Positions 52,801 through 61,138 of a stretch of DNA of 64,000 bases are shown here, piece by piece (position 1 is the first letter of the stretch; every line of letters starts with the position of its first letter). The position numbers were made by a program, and so were the translations under genes. The stretch covers positions 89,698,215 to 89,762,214 of the forward strand of contig NC_133896.1 in assembly GCF_964199755.1 (NCBI RefSeq), in the 5' to 3' direction. Origin of the DNA: Larus michahellis. Taxonomy: Eukaryota > Chordata > Aves > Charadriiformes > Laridae. The notes beneath the pieces were generated by a model, which was given only the letters and a program-made list of their open reading frames with translations, was not told where the DNA came from and did not search any database.

Positions 52801-55800
52801 TATACAACAAACCACCATCATAAAACGAGCTGCTCAGCCGCTGAAATAAATACTCGACAGAATTGGTTTGGTTTTTCTGTTAGTTTAGTTTGGTTGGTTT
52901 TGGTTTGGTTTTGGTTTTTGGGGGTTTTTTGGGGGGGAATCATCAAGGAGGGCTGTTTGGCTAGAGTAACTGGAAGCTCTTCCAAGGACTGTGGGAGCTA
53001 AGATGGGTTAGTGAGACAGGAGTATATGAAGGAAATGGAGAAGAAAAGAGCCTTTTCAAGGTCAATAGGCATGTTTATTATCAAAAACCTATAGGGACGT
53101 TGCCTTCCATTTCCTGAAAATGTATTTTTGGTAGAGAATCATTCTGGACACATACTGACAAAGAGAGGGAGTTAGTTTCTAGTAGTGTCTTCTGATATTA
53201 AATGTAATAAAGTTACCTGTTAATGTTGTAAGTTATGTGTATTATGTTTTAAAAGGAATATGAAATGCAAAACTACTACAAGAAATGCACAGATTAGTTA
53301 GCATAATTTTGAACTATTGATGAAGTTTGAAATACAAGAAAATATAAGAAAGTTGCATTTCAGGTTTGGTTTAGTCTATTTGTATGTAAAGGTTTATCCA
53401 GTTAACAAAAACAGTCTTTAAAAGTTTTAGATGGCTTTATTTCTTTGAAGCTGACAAAGCTGCCGACTTTGCTAAATCAGTTTTTCTTAACAGCACTAAT
53501 CTGCCAGAAAATAAAAGAGAAGAAATGGAAGCAGAAAAAAACTTTTTCTACAGTCTTCGCCAGCAAGAGTTTTTCTACAGTATTCCCCAGCTGAGCATGC
53601 TGTGTGACAGAGTGCAGTCTGGAGAGCACTGAGCAGGCATTTGGAGAAAAAGTAAGGGAGTGCCATTGATACTTTGGAATACTTTGACAGGTGGAGAAGC
53701 TGAGACAGACATTACAGGAAAAGAAGATTGCCAAGCTTTGATGCCAGTTAATTATACCCACTTCTTTTATGAACAAATTCCATGCACAGGGTTTTTTGTT
53801 TGCTTTTAAAGCTGGTTAGCAGAAGCAGCAGCTCTATTTTATTTTGTGTGTTCCAGTCTTGCTTATTAGATTCACAGCATCAAAAACGTATGTATTAGAA
53901 CTCCAGACTCCTTAGGCTGAAACAAAATGAGAGTGCATCGAAGCTTGATGGCTAAGGTTTTTCATAATGTGAATTGCTAGATCACTCTGTCAGATCAAAG
54001 TAAGTAATGACTTACACTGAGTAATGACTAGTTATCATTGTCTGACAATTATTTTCTGACCTGCAAGAAATAAATTATTAGGGGATAGGTGCTACTGCAG
54101 AAACACATTTTTTTTATATGTGATGGCAAGCTTAGAATAGAGAGTGGAGCTGGAACAGACATGGCAAATGACCTTTCCACATGCCCTTAGATGTGATCTT
54201 AACTGAAGAGGGTTGGGGAGTGTGATGGTTGAATGTAACTGTGTTCCAGCTGCTTTATGGGAAAGTGATCAGGAAGAAAATTTTCTAACTCTCACTCTTG
54301 TGCCGCCATTTCATGAAAATCCTGACTCCCTAAGAAAATAGGAGCTGATACTGTGCCTCAAGACTGCATATTCTACTAGAAACTCAATTACACAGGCCTG
54401 TAACTGTGATTTCTCAGCCTTGAAAACACAGAAGAGGAGGGACAGACAAGGCTACAGGGACATTCAGCATCTTGACCCTTTTTCATCTTGTGTATCTTTG
54501 ATATGGAGGTCAAGGCCTGGATTATAAGCACAGTACATCTCACCGCACAAGCCCTCCCAGTCCTTGATGTTTATTTTGGGCTTTCTAAAGTCTCTCTATA
54601 CATTATCTTTACACTGTGATTTCAGCAGTTTTGAATGAACAATAATCAGCTTAGAAGCAGATGGGATACTTGTCAAAAAATGGTGGGGGGAGAAAAGCCT
54701 TAGGGATGCTTGCAGTATTCAACAACCCAGTGTGAGCTAACATTTCAGAAAAACAAACCAGTCTTCCTATTGTTTCATGAGCCTTATCAAAATCTGCAGT
54801 AAGTCAACTTTCAGGCATTTTACAAGTCCCATAAGCAAAACCACATCCACACAGCTCCTTTGCAACAGCCCATGAATTGAAAAATTACCAAAAAGAAATG
54901 TGTGATATGTTTATATATCAGCTATGTTAACTATTCCATGTCTTCTAACATTTTCCAGTATTCATTGTGCTAATGACCCATTTTAATAAAGGGAACTTTG
55001 ATAGTAGGTTATGTCCTGGATGGTTTTAAAGTTACATTAAGACAGGTGTTACCAAACAGGCTGATCCACCAAGTATTTTTAGCTCTGAATTTTGAGGCAG
55101 AGTTATTATTTGAGAAACTTGTCTGACTTGTCATTTGAGAGTGTGTGATTGGGAATACTGTTTTGTAGTGAGCTTATTAATTAAACATCTGACAGTCAGA
55201 GCATGCCAGGGTAACCTATTTGATCAGTTCACAGAGAAGAACATTTGCAAAGGTCTTGTAAAAAATGCATTATTGTTTTAAAAGCTTCATGAACTTGATT
55301 TTTCCGAACAAAACACGATAAATTGTATTCATTACAGATGTGTTCGGTCTATCAGGACATTGAAAAAGCCTTCAGAGCAATTGATGTCAGTCAGAGTGGA
55401 TTTGTGTCTTTGGATTACTTGAAGTCAGTTATAAGTGGCTTTATATTTCCTTTGCCAAATGAAACTTTTCGAGAGCTAATGAATAGGTAAGAATCTTATT
55501 ATTTTCTTAGGGGACATTTTTTAGCACTGCTGCCTTATAACTTTATTATTGCTTGACTACCATCATTAATTCATCTTACTTGTGCCTGTGTTGCAGTATG
55601 TATGGCACAGGATGTAAAAGCTGATATAGCTGGGTATAAAACCAAGTTTTTTGCAGTAAGGTATATAGGCTTAATGGGGTAGAAGCTTTAAGTCACTGCT
55701 TTCTTACTTCTATTTGCTCACAAATTTGTATTTAATTTCCTAAAGGGAGCATTACTCTCTTGCATTCAAATGACTAGTGATGTGGGATGGTGTGAATTTG

Positions 55801-58800
55801 CTGGAAGAGCAGCTTCATGACTGTTAGCATCATATTTGCATGGTGACAGTGTGACTCTACAAGCCTCTCCTTTTTAAGTATGCTGGTGAAAAAGTGAAAT
55901 TAAAGTGGATGAATGAACTAATGCTGAAAGCTTTCACTCTGCACTGCTCATTGTCAGTCACTGAAAAAGATAACTGAAGGGACACTTCTGTGATGCATAA
56001 TAAAACAATTTCATACCTGTAAATTTGAATCTAAACAAAAATGAGGCAAAAATCTTTTGAACTTCAGTTTTGACATTGTGAATGTTTTTATTAAAACTGC
56101 TGTGAAGGTTGAGAAATCATGCCAACTTCTGGATTCAAGTCAATGTACTATTTTACTTTAACTAGGCGTCTTTGTAGTATCATGACCAAAACTCAAATCT
56201 TCTTGTGGGCAGTCAGTGTACAGAAGATAAATGGATAGAAAACATTTTCTTGCCCAGCCTCAAGGATCTCAGCGTACAGAGTTTAGGCCACAGGACTTTT
56301 TCCAAAATATGATTTCCTGGACATGATCACTTCAGCATATGCTGACTAGCTTCCTAAACTCATATGTCCTTTTTAAAGCCAAAATATCATAGGAATGGAT
56401 GTTTTTGTGGCTTTTGGTTAAATCTAGACCAGGATCTCTCATGATTAATCTTTTGTACTCAGAAACCAAAAACTGTGAGAAGAAAACTGCCAGAATATAC
56501 TTTATACTTGTTGGCAACAGTGCCAAGGGCATATGGCCAGTCAAAGAGAAAGGGAGAACAACTTAACTCTTACACAGCATTTTGAGTCCAAAATATTGCT
56601 TAAGCTTACAACAACAGGACAAGGCACCCAAATCATACAGCGTGAGGAAATCAGTAACCGAATCATGCATTACTGCTTAATAATTTCACAATTTATAGTC
56701 TATCTATGTAAATTGTTGGAAGAATAGAATCATCCCTGTAAATAATCAGTTGAGTTATGCTTTTTCTTTACATGCACTAGTTAGCTGAAAGAGCTCAGTG
56801 CAGATATACGTTTTACAGCAGCAGGTGCTGTACGAGAGTGTCATCTGCAGTAACCATATTGCTTTGTGCATTCAGCAGATAAATCTGATTTGCTTCTAGT
56901 CATTCACAGTGTGATATAACAATGATCAACTATTACTTTGTCAAAAAATTGCTATTATAGTTTTTCTTCAGTTCATGTCACTTGCTAGTTTAAATCTTAA
57001 AGTAAATCTTGCTCCTAAGAGCAGTTGCATAATGGAAAGATTTCTGCATGTATTCTTCCACTGGAGCTTTCTCTAGCGTTAGAAAAATATAGCGACATTT
57101 TAATGATGCTGTAAACAGAAATGTTCAAGCCTATATATGCCATATCTCTTAGGTGATATTTCTCAGATAATGTAATTCAAAATCCCCACCAGGTGAATGG
57201 AACAACAGCAAAAGTTCCTTATAGTCATCTAATTCTAATAATGAAGTAACTTCATTGTAGCGGATAACAAATGTAGTAATAATTGATGGGCAAGGGACAT
57301 GATTTCAAGGTTTTTAAGATTCTATTTAAATAATATGACATGAGATGTGCCAGGGAGCTGTTTATAAGAAATAATACATGACAACATTTTATAGTTGTTT
57401 GAGGTATTTACATCTCATGGGCTCCTGATATAAAATTCAGGGCCCATTGAAGTTGATGCAATTTTGCCTTAGACTTCAGGTAGGATTTCATCCTTGACTG
57501 GTTTAGGACCAGATTACCCGTACGCTTATCTCTCAGTATATGTCCCCACTGCAGCAGGATCAAATACATCAGAGGCAGTACTGGTTGAGGTGTACTTCAA
57601 TCAAAGGACATCACTCATCTGAGTCCTGAATTCCCTGAATTCCGTCACTTCTACGCTTGAAAATTCTTTCACTTAGAAGTAAAATATCGTGAACTTGAGT
57701 TTATATAAAGAGTTGCATAAACTGAAGGAATTAATTTCACAGTATTTCAGCATTCTTACGTCAGAAATATTTTGGTTATGTTTTGGAGCTTTGCTGTGGA
57801 TTGTGTCCCTTGAGGGGGTGTGAGGGAAAGGTATTCTTATTGACGGCTGGGAGCAAATCACACATGACCAGTATGAAGGTTTTGCCAACAGAAGGTCTAA
57901 CTTCTAAGACTCTTTTCTGTTGGCCGCCAGGATTTCTAACCGGTGACTGTTATTTGTGATATGAGGTAAGTCATGGTGCTCAGTTGCTCAGGACTTTGGT
58001 GAACAAAGTATCAGTTAAAAACACTTGGACAGTTTTCAGCAGCAGACGTAGTTTTAAAGTTCTTGTGTCACCCTCATGCTTCATTTCTTTAATTTATGAT
58101 TTGTGTAAAATTTATGATTTGTGTAAAAGTATGCTAAGGCACTGATGGTTAAATATTTCTCAATGGGTAGTATTTTGTAAAGGATCACTATGAGATGATA
58201 TAACACATGGTTTTACCAGGTATCCGTGTTGTTACAGCTCTTATCAGTTAATTCTTATGGAAGCATACTCTTTTGTACTTGGACATAACCATAAGCATAC
58301 TTCCAAAAAGCAATGCAGAATTTATTTTTATTACTTTAATAAGTTGGCTGGCCTATGATAGTAGATAAAATGCTGGATTTCCACTCACAAAAGATGCACA
58401 TTTTTTCTGTCCCTACAGTGGAATGATCTTTCTATGACTCAGTCATTCTACCTATGGCATCTAAATATTGTATTTATTGCCCTTCTAGCACAGCTTGGAA
58501 TCTGAGGGCCAGTATTATAACTATGAAGAGGGATTGTTTTGAAATTGTAAAAATACTCCAAAGTCCTTCCTCAGCTTTTATTTCCACTGACTTAGCTTTG
58601 TCTAAATAGGGCTTTCTTCAATTTGATCCACAAAACTTAATGCTGGGAAGTTCCCCCCAGCCCCCGTGAGGGCCTGATACATGCCTTTCCATGATACAAA
58701 CCTGCAAGAGAAAAGTGTTGCATTGGGCCAGCCACAGGCAGAACTGGAAGAGCTCCACAATCCACTACCCAACTGCCGAACAGGGGAAAACCGCTGCACC

Positions 58801-61138
58801 TCATGGACTGATCAATGCCACCACAAATCATAACTAGTAATGCCAGACCTTCACACATCTGCATTAGTATTTCTTCCTAAGTTCCCTTCAGCTCCCGGGA
58901 TTTTAACAATTGTCACTGTGTCACTGCTGAAGCCTGAGAGGCGATTATAGGGCTTCTGACCAAGGAAGTGGAAGTGGAGAAGTCTGTTGCTCTGATTGAC
59001 GTAGCTTTGGCTGGTTGCTCATTTTCAGCACAGAATTGCTCTCTACAGTGCGATTTGAGTGATTTAGTAGACCATAGGCATTTGAGTGTGAAGGGATCTC
59101 TGTTGGGGGCTCAAAATAACAGTTGTTATCTTGGCCTTAATTTTAAAGATCATCTGTTATTTCACACTGTTTGTTTCATATTCGTTTATCCAAGACAATA
59201 ATCAGATACAAAATATCTATCCTTCCCACAGCTTTTTTTAATAAACCATCCCTCAATAGTATTGTTGGCAAAGCCCTTCCCTGCAGGGAATGAAATGTCT
59301 TCCCTGGTGAAATTTCAATTCCAGCACTGCCTCTGTCTTCTTTTACCTTGAGTCTTTGGTGCTTGGCCTTTCCCAGTCCCTCTTCTGGGTTCTGGTGCAA
59401 TTCTGCTGCTTGTGCAGTGGGAGATGCTCGGCCCTTGAGCCGCTGAGCCATGGTGCGTGCGTGTTACTCCCAGGCAGGACCACTGTAAGGAGTCAGGTTC
59501 CCTCTTCGTCCATTAAATACCCCGTCCTGTCAGGTTGCGGTCGACCAAAGCCTGAATGCTGTGATTCATTCAAGTTTTGCTTTTTAGCTTTGTTGGCTGA
59601 GCCTGAGAAACTGCTGGGTAGTCCAAAAACTGGAGGTTTTTTGTAAAAGATCCAGGAAGTCTTGCATACCTCTGGCTGCATTTGGTAATTTTTTAGCTTC
59701 GTCCTATGCATCCTGGATTAGCAAATGCTCTGAACACCATCTGCCACCATTTTAAGGAGCATTAGGAGTTTTAAAAGCTTTTCTGAGATGACTAGAATAG
59801 CGAGTCAGCATGTTTCTGATAATATCTGAGGAATGTAATTGCCTACAAAGCACCATCTGAAGCAGGAGTGTGTTTAGCCATGCTCTTTGGAGCCTTCTGG
59901 AGTACCATTGAAACTGAATAGGAGATATGCCATTGGTTTGGGGGGTCATGGGATCAGGTCCTTATTGATTTTAAAGTAACTGTTAGTGGAATATGGTACT
60001 AGTTAACTTCCCAGTACTTCTAACATAGTTTAAGACTTCCAGTACTTTTGAAGTTTTCAAATTTGTATACAGTGAGCGTCATAACATTTTAAAAAACCAA
60101 CATACTGTTCCCCTTAGTTAGTTTCTTTACTGTTATGTGTAAATAATGAGAAGGGATGCATTAAATACTATCTCATTCTAGACATCTGTAATGTGAATGT
60201 CTATGCCTGAACTGCTCCTCCTAGACCCCATTTTATAGTCACTGGAGAGAAACAATGGGCAGGATTCATCTAACCAGTTCGATATGTCTACTTTAGGATG
60301 AGATGAATCCTGTCCTGAAAGTGACTGTTTCTCTCCAATGACTATAAAGGGAACTTAGAGTGACTTGCTCAGGTGCGGGCATGTACATTTGGTTAGATGA
60401 ATTCTCGCTTGGGGTCTAGTTCTTCCACAGCTAGACATTTGGAATTGAGAAAATAAGTTGGCTCAATTTACATATTTAGTAACAAAAAAAAGCTATGCAA
60501 GCTTACTCTAATTATGAATGTAGCACACATTGATATTATAATCATGATGTGATGTTCTAATTCAAAATCCTTCTTGGAACGTAGAGGTTTCTTATAAGAA
60601 AATACCTTAAAACTCTTTTCTTTCTTAAAAATCAGATTTGGACTGAAAGCCACAGGTAAAATCGCTTGGCAACAATTTTTAGAAAAATTCCAGAATCCTG
60701 GGAGCACCTTTGAAAACAGGCAGACAATTCCTATGAGAAAAAAAAACCCATAAGTAAGTAGGAAGTTCCTTTTTTATGTGAGTAACCTGTGTGTACATAT
60801 TTATTGAAAATGAGTAGTGTATCCACTTGATGGTCACCCTTGATTAAATTAAGTTAAAAAAATCTTTTGGCAATGATTTCTCTAAGCGCACCCTTCTTTT
60901 GAAGACTATCAAACCCGAGTCTTAATGAGGTGATTTATTCTTCGTGCTCAGAGAAGAACATAGTGAGCAAAAGAGGGTAAGAAATGAAAGCATTGCAAAG
61001 ACTGTCTTTTCCTCTTGCAGAGTAAATCCAGCTAGAGAAGATGAAGCTTTCTTCAGCAACACTGCTCTTCAGAAGCTGCACAGATACATCCAACATGCTT
61101 ATTCCTCTTTAAAGCAGGCATTCCTTATGCTTGATGAA
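19747..61138 (+). CDS. EFCAB6: EFCAB6, EF-hand calcium-binding domain protein 6, first ten coding exons (3'-partial)
   Basis: Coding exons 19747-19810, 26095-26244, 28027-28247, 29355-29443, 31743-31806, 38806-38942, 49673-49763, 55338-55486, 60636-60753 and 61021-61138. Phases agree throughout except at the A run in exon 60636-60753. The product (about 400 residues) aligns in order with the N-terminal quarter of human EFCAB6 (about 1,500 residues, also called DJBP). That protein consists of many mostly degenerate EF-hand pairs, reported to bind DJ-1 and the androgen receptor and to sit in sperm doublet microtubules. EF-like loops visible here lack most calcium ligands. The remainder lies beyond the right edge. 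A linker of about 45 residues known in human between exons 49673-49763 and 55338-55486 was not found. The start is at ATG 19747 or, less extended, ATG 26103. Confidence 0.9.
19945..20020. repeat. Near-perfect GC-rich hairpin, 36-bp arms, 4-base loop
   Basis: Arms 19945-19980 and 19985-20020 are reverse complements at 35 of 36 positions, around the loop ggag. Both arms are almost pure G+C (for example gccggtccccggtggggcgg). The G-rich arm also has four or more G runs and could form a quadruplex. It could be a real structure or a foldback artefact of sequencing or assembly. Confidence 0.95.
21330..22362 (+). mobile_element. Solo LTR of an avian ERVL-type endogenous retrovirus (old copy)
   Basis: Text matches a bird LTR family I recognise from memory (TguLTR/ERVL-like). 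It has a degenerate series of ggagcag-containing units at about 21770-21965, a TATA-like stretch (ggataaaaata) at about 21621, poly(A) signal AATAAA at 22174-22179 followed by ttaaattaattttccctag, and gggcacctggca close to its 3' end. No gag, pol or env sequence is seen, so it is a solo LTR. It lies in sense orientation in EFCAB6 intron 1. The 5' boundary is approximate. Confidence 0.65.
26095..26244 (+). CDS. EFCAB6: EFCAB6 exon 2
   Basis: Acceptor aaacccag, donor gtttgt. Contains ATG 26103 and MAKVTTAEDLRALQPSSQGI, ending in KSAA plus one base. It aligns with the start of human EFCAB6 (SRPHSSPCRVYSRN-like region as PGPHSTQNRASLCGSRQ). The donor is slightly weak. ATG 26103 is the alternative start if exon 1 is untranslated. 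Confidence 0.8.
26245..28026 (+). other. EFCAB6 intron 2
   Basis: 1.8 kb with no exon. At about 27000-27110 the text (tgatttcactgaagctgtat, then ccagctgtgaatttg) resembles the old archosaur palindromic repeat family seen in SULT4A1 intron 6. Confidence 0.6.
28027..28247 (+). CDS. EFCAB6: EFCAB6 exon 3
   Basis: Acceptor atattttacag, donor gtatgc. Encodes DPTLFSWDIGQILLQKIAEK and KKAFQMLDVGQMLTVTKGEF, clearly homologous to human NPTLSSLDVKRILFQK and LQKAFQLLDTGQNLTVSKSE. This is the first EF-hand-like helix-loop-helix. The loop DVGQMLTVTKGE keeps D1 and E12 but lacks the middle ligands. Phases 1 to 0. Confidence 0.93.
28248..29354 (+). other. EFCAB6 intron 3
   Basis: 1.1 kb, A/T-rich, nothing recognised. 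Confidence 0.8.
29355..29443 (+). CDS. EFCAB6: EFCAB6 exon 4
   Basis: Acceptor gaaatacag, strong donor gtaagt. Encodes IPNIGKLTVPYLDFLSKFTK through LK plus two bases. It matches human VPYLAFLSRFG, the second half of the first EF-hand pair. Phase 0 to 2. Confidence 0.9.
29444..31742 (+). other. EFCAB6 intron 4
   Basis: 2.3 kb. Low-complexity A-rich and C-rich stretches at about 30040-30080 and 30120-30165. A 167-codon open frame at 31131-31634 shows no family features. Confidence 0.7.
31743..31806 (+). CDS. EFCAB6: EFCAB6 exon 5
   Basis: Acceptor tttatttccag, donor gtacgt. Completes the split Arg codon and encodes LNSHSYQTMTLSQLETLLKE and a final Lys, aligning with human RTLRELEIQVGEK. Phase 2 to 0. 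Short, but fixed by phase on both sides. Confidence 0.82.
31807..38805 (+). other. EFCAB6 intron 5
   Basis: 7 kb with no further exon found. A MIR-like remnant (minus strand) at about 37014-37110 reads gggatccccaagcacttcac. A small perfect stem, cagtctgtc/gacagactg, lies at about 35843-35864. The remainder is unrecognised. Confidence 0.65.
37014..37110 (-). repeat. MIR-like SINE remnant
   Basis: The stretch gggatccccaagcacttcac, followed by a degraded gtgaggt-type region, resembles the reverse of the 3' half of archosaur MIR elements. Recognition by eye only. Confidence 0.4.
38806..38942 (+). CDS. EFCAB6: EFCAB6 exon 6
   Basis: Acceptor acctgtaatttgtag (weak tract), strong donor gtaagt. Encodes IAKNVKNIIRCCRLFDYSHA, GWIQGHILRQILEITCF and RMKDSEFEK, aligning with human VFKNIKTVMKAFELIDVNKT and VLETFCMKLRDEEYEK. 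The EF loop DYSHAGWIQGHI has Ile where calcium-binding loops have Glu at position 12. Phase 0 to 2, agreeing with both neighbours. Confidence 0.9.
40110..40225 (+). repeat. MIR-like SINE remnant
   Basis: The run cacctacataagggaataa followed by tacttgcttacccc and gttatgaaccttgattaatg resembles the MIR core (…taaaatggggataataatactt…, gttgtgaggattaa). Confidence 0.5.
40540..42306 (+). mobile_element. CR1 LINE with ORF1 and ORF2 pieces, internally deleted
   Basis: Part 1 (about 40540-41000) decodes as the CR1 ORF1 esterase-like (SGNH) region: VRQSGAQVIFFPLLPVAG and LLASDGIDLSQRGKRVFAHK, split over frames. Part 2 (41213-41430) is the start of the ORF2 endonuclease: LKGLYSNARSMDNKQEWEAT and NLVAITETWWDES. 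At about 41440-41490 it jumps to the ORF2 C-terminus (FKDAKCYVLYLGL, SRELILPLYSRLVRPHL, ERLKS-like helix, LPREVLDDPSLEIFEVRLD) and a CR1-type 3' end, ctgtgatcctatgattcta. The reverse transcriptase is missing. Stops and frameshifts show it is dead. The 5' limit is uncertain. Confidence 0.85.
45680..45987 (-). mobile_element. CR1 LINE 3' fragment (minus strand)
   Basis: The + strand shows the reversed CR1 3' end, gaatcattgaatggtttgga, then ctagcccaatccccctg and gttgctaagagccttgtcca, running to ctctccccatctttcttgta. It is truncated at about 45987, where it joins an 11-bp inverted copy of its own end (45993-46003). Confidence 0.9.
47930..48042 (-). repeat. MIR-like SINE remnant
   Basis: catatgggaaactgaggcaa, followed by gtcaatgacttcccaag and a cctgtcttccagtacc end, matches the reverse of a MIR element in order. 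Confidence 0.5.
48515..48550. repeat. 18-bp tandem duplication
   Basis: agatcttattgttagcag is present twice, head to tail, at 48515-48532 and 48533-48550 without mismatch. Confidence 0.95.
49673..49763 (+). CDS. EFCAB6: EFCAB6 exon 7
   Basis: Acceptor ctctttttctag. Completes a split Lys codon and encodes PWNHYCVRNSKVIDYKEFLK then NFGISTDTVK, aligning with human KHYNIHKDTAVDYNVFLKNL. I place the donor at gtaaaa (49764), giving phase 0. The reading frame meets TGA at 49787-49789, so the exon must end before that. gtttga at 49785 is an alternative phase-0 donor. Confidence 0.8.
51615..52140 (+). mobile_element. CR1 LINE 3' fragment
   Basis: Encodes the CR1 ORF2 C-terminus in one frame: [59 protein letters not shown] and LPREVVEAPSLETFKARLD, then a stop and the 3' UTR ending gttctatgactctatgatta. 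5'-truncated, in sense orientation within EFCAB6, and relatively intact over its 144 codons. Confidence 0.95.
52865..52938 (+). repeat. T/G-rich low-complexity tract
   Basis: Repeats of ttttggtttgg-type units pass into runs of 5 and 7 G. Consistent with a decayed simple repeat and possibly able to form a quadruplex. Confidence 0.8.
55338..55486 (+). CDS. EFCAB6: EFCAB6 exon 8
   Basis: Acceptor ttcattacag, donor gtaaga. Encodes MCSVYQDIEKAFRAIDVSQS and GFVSLDYLKSVISGF through ELMN plus two bases, aligning with human YEKVEKALSAGDPCKGGYVS and FNYLKIVLDTF. The EF-like loop DVSQSGFVSLDY keeps D1, S3, S5, G6 and V8 but has Tyr, not Glu, at position 12. Phase 0 to 2. Confidence 0.92.
58091..58126. 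repeat. 18-bp tandem duplication
   Basis: aatttatgatttgtgtaa occurs twice without a gap, at 58091-58108 and 58109-58126. Confidence 0.95.
60221..60419. repeat. Nested foldback (palindromic, MITE-like) element
   Basis: Outer arms ctagacccca (60221-60230) and tggggtctag (60410-60419) are exact inverses. Inner arms 60234-60271 and 60301-60346 are also inverted, sharing agatgaatcctg and tgtttctctccaatgactat with few changes and one small insertion. The whole unit of about 200 bp could fold on itself. No transposase. The family is unknown to me. Confidence 0.8.
60636..60753 (+). CDS. EFCAB6: EFCAB6 exon 9, with a frame-breaking A run
   Basis: Acceptor aaaaatcag, donor gtaagt. Encodes FGLKATGKIAWQQFLEKFQN then PGSTFENRQTIP, aligning with human FGLKATTKINWKQFLTSF. 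A run of nine A (60738-60746) then leads to RKKNP and TAA at 60751-60753, the last codon of the exon. With eight A the end would read in phase 2, as the next exon requires. The extra base is therefore either a sequence error or a real truncating variant. Confidence 0.88.
60754..61020 (+). other. EFCAB6 intron 9
   Basis: 267 bases with no feature except splice sites (donor gtaagt, acceptor cctcttgcag). Confidence 0.85.
61021..61138 (+). CDS. EFCAB6: EFCAB6 exon 10
   Basis: Donor gtaaga. Starts with one base completing a codon, then VNPAREDEAFFSNTALQKLH and RYIQHAYSSLKQAFLMLDE, aligning with human TKLFRHTEDHSASLKKALLI, the lead helix of the next EF-hand-like unit. Ends in phase 0. Last EFCAB6 exon found in the window. 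Confidence 0.87.

Larger units (their letters stand above)
49764..55337 (+). other. EFCAB6 intron 7
   Basis: 5.6 kb with a CR1 piece at about 51615-52140 and a T/G-rich tract at 52865-52938. Human EFCAB6 has about 45 residues of poorly conserved linker here; no exon with compatible phase was found for it. Confidence 0.6.
55487..60635 (+). other. EFCAB6 intron 8
   Basis: 5.1 kb. Holds a probable old archosaur repeat near 57440-57493, a possible MIR remnant at 56570-56680, an 18-bp tandem duplication at 58091-58126 and the nested foldback at 60221-60419. No exon recognised. Confidence 0.65.

Noticed and set aside
53493..53620. Candidate missing EFCAB6 linker exon (ENKREEMEAEKNFF)
   Set aside because: It needs phase 2 at entry, but exon 7 ends in phase 0, and no good donor restores phase 0.
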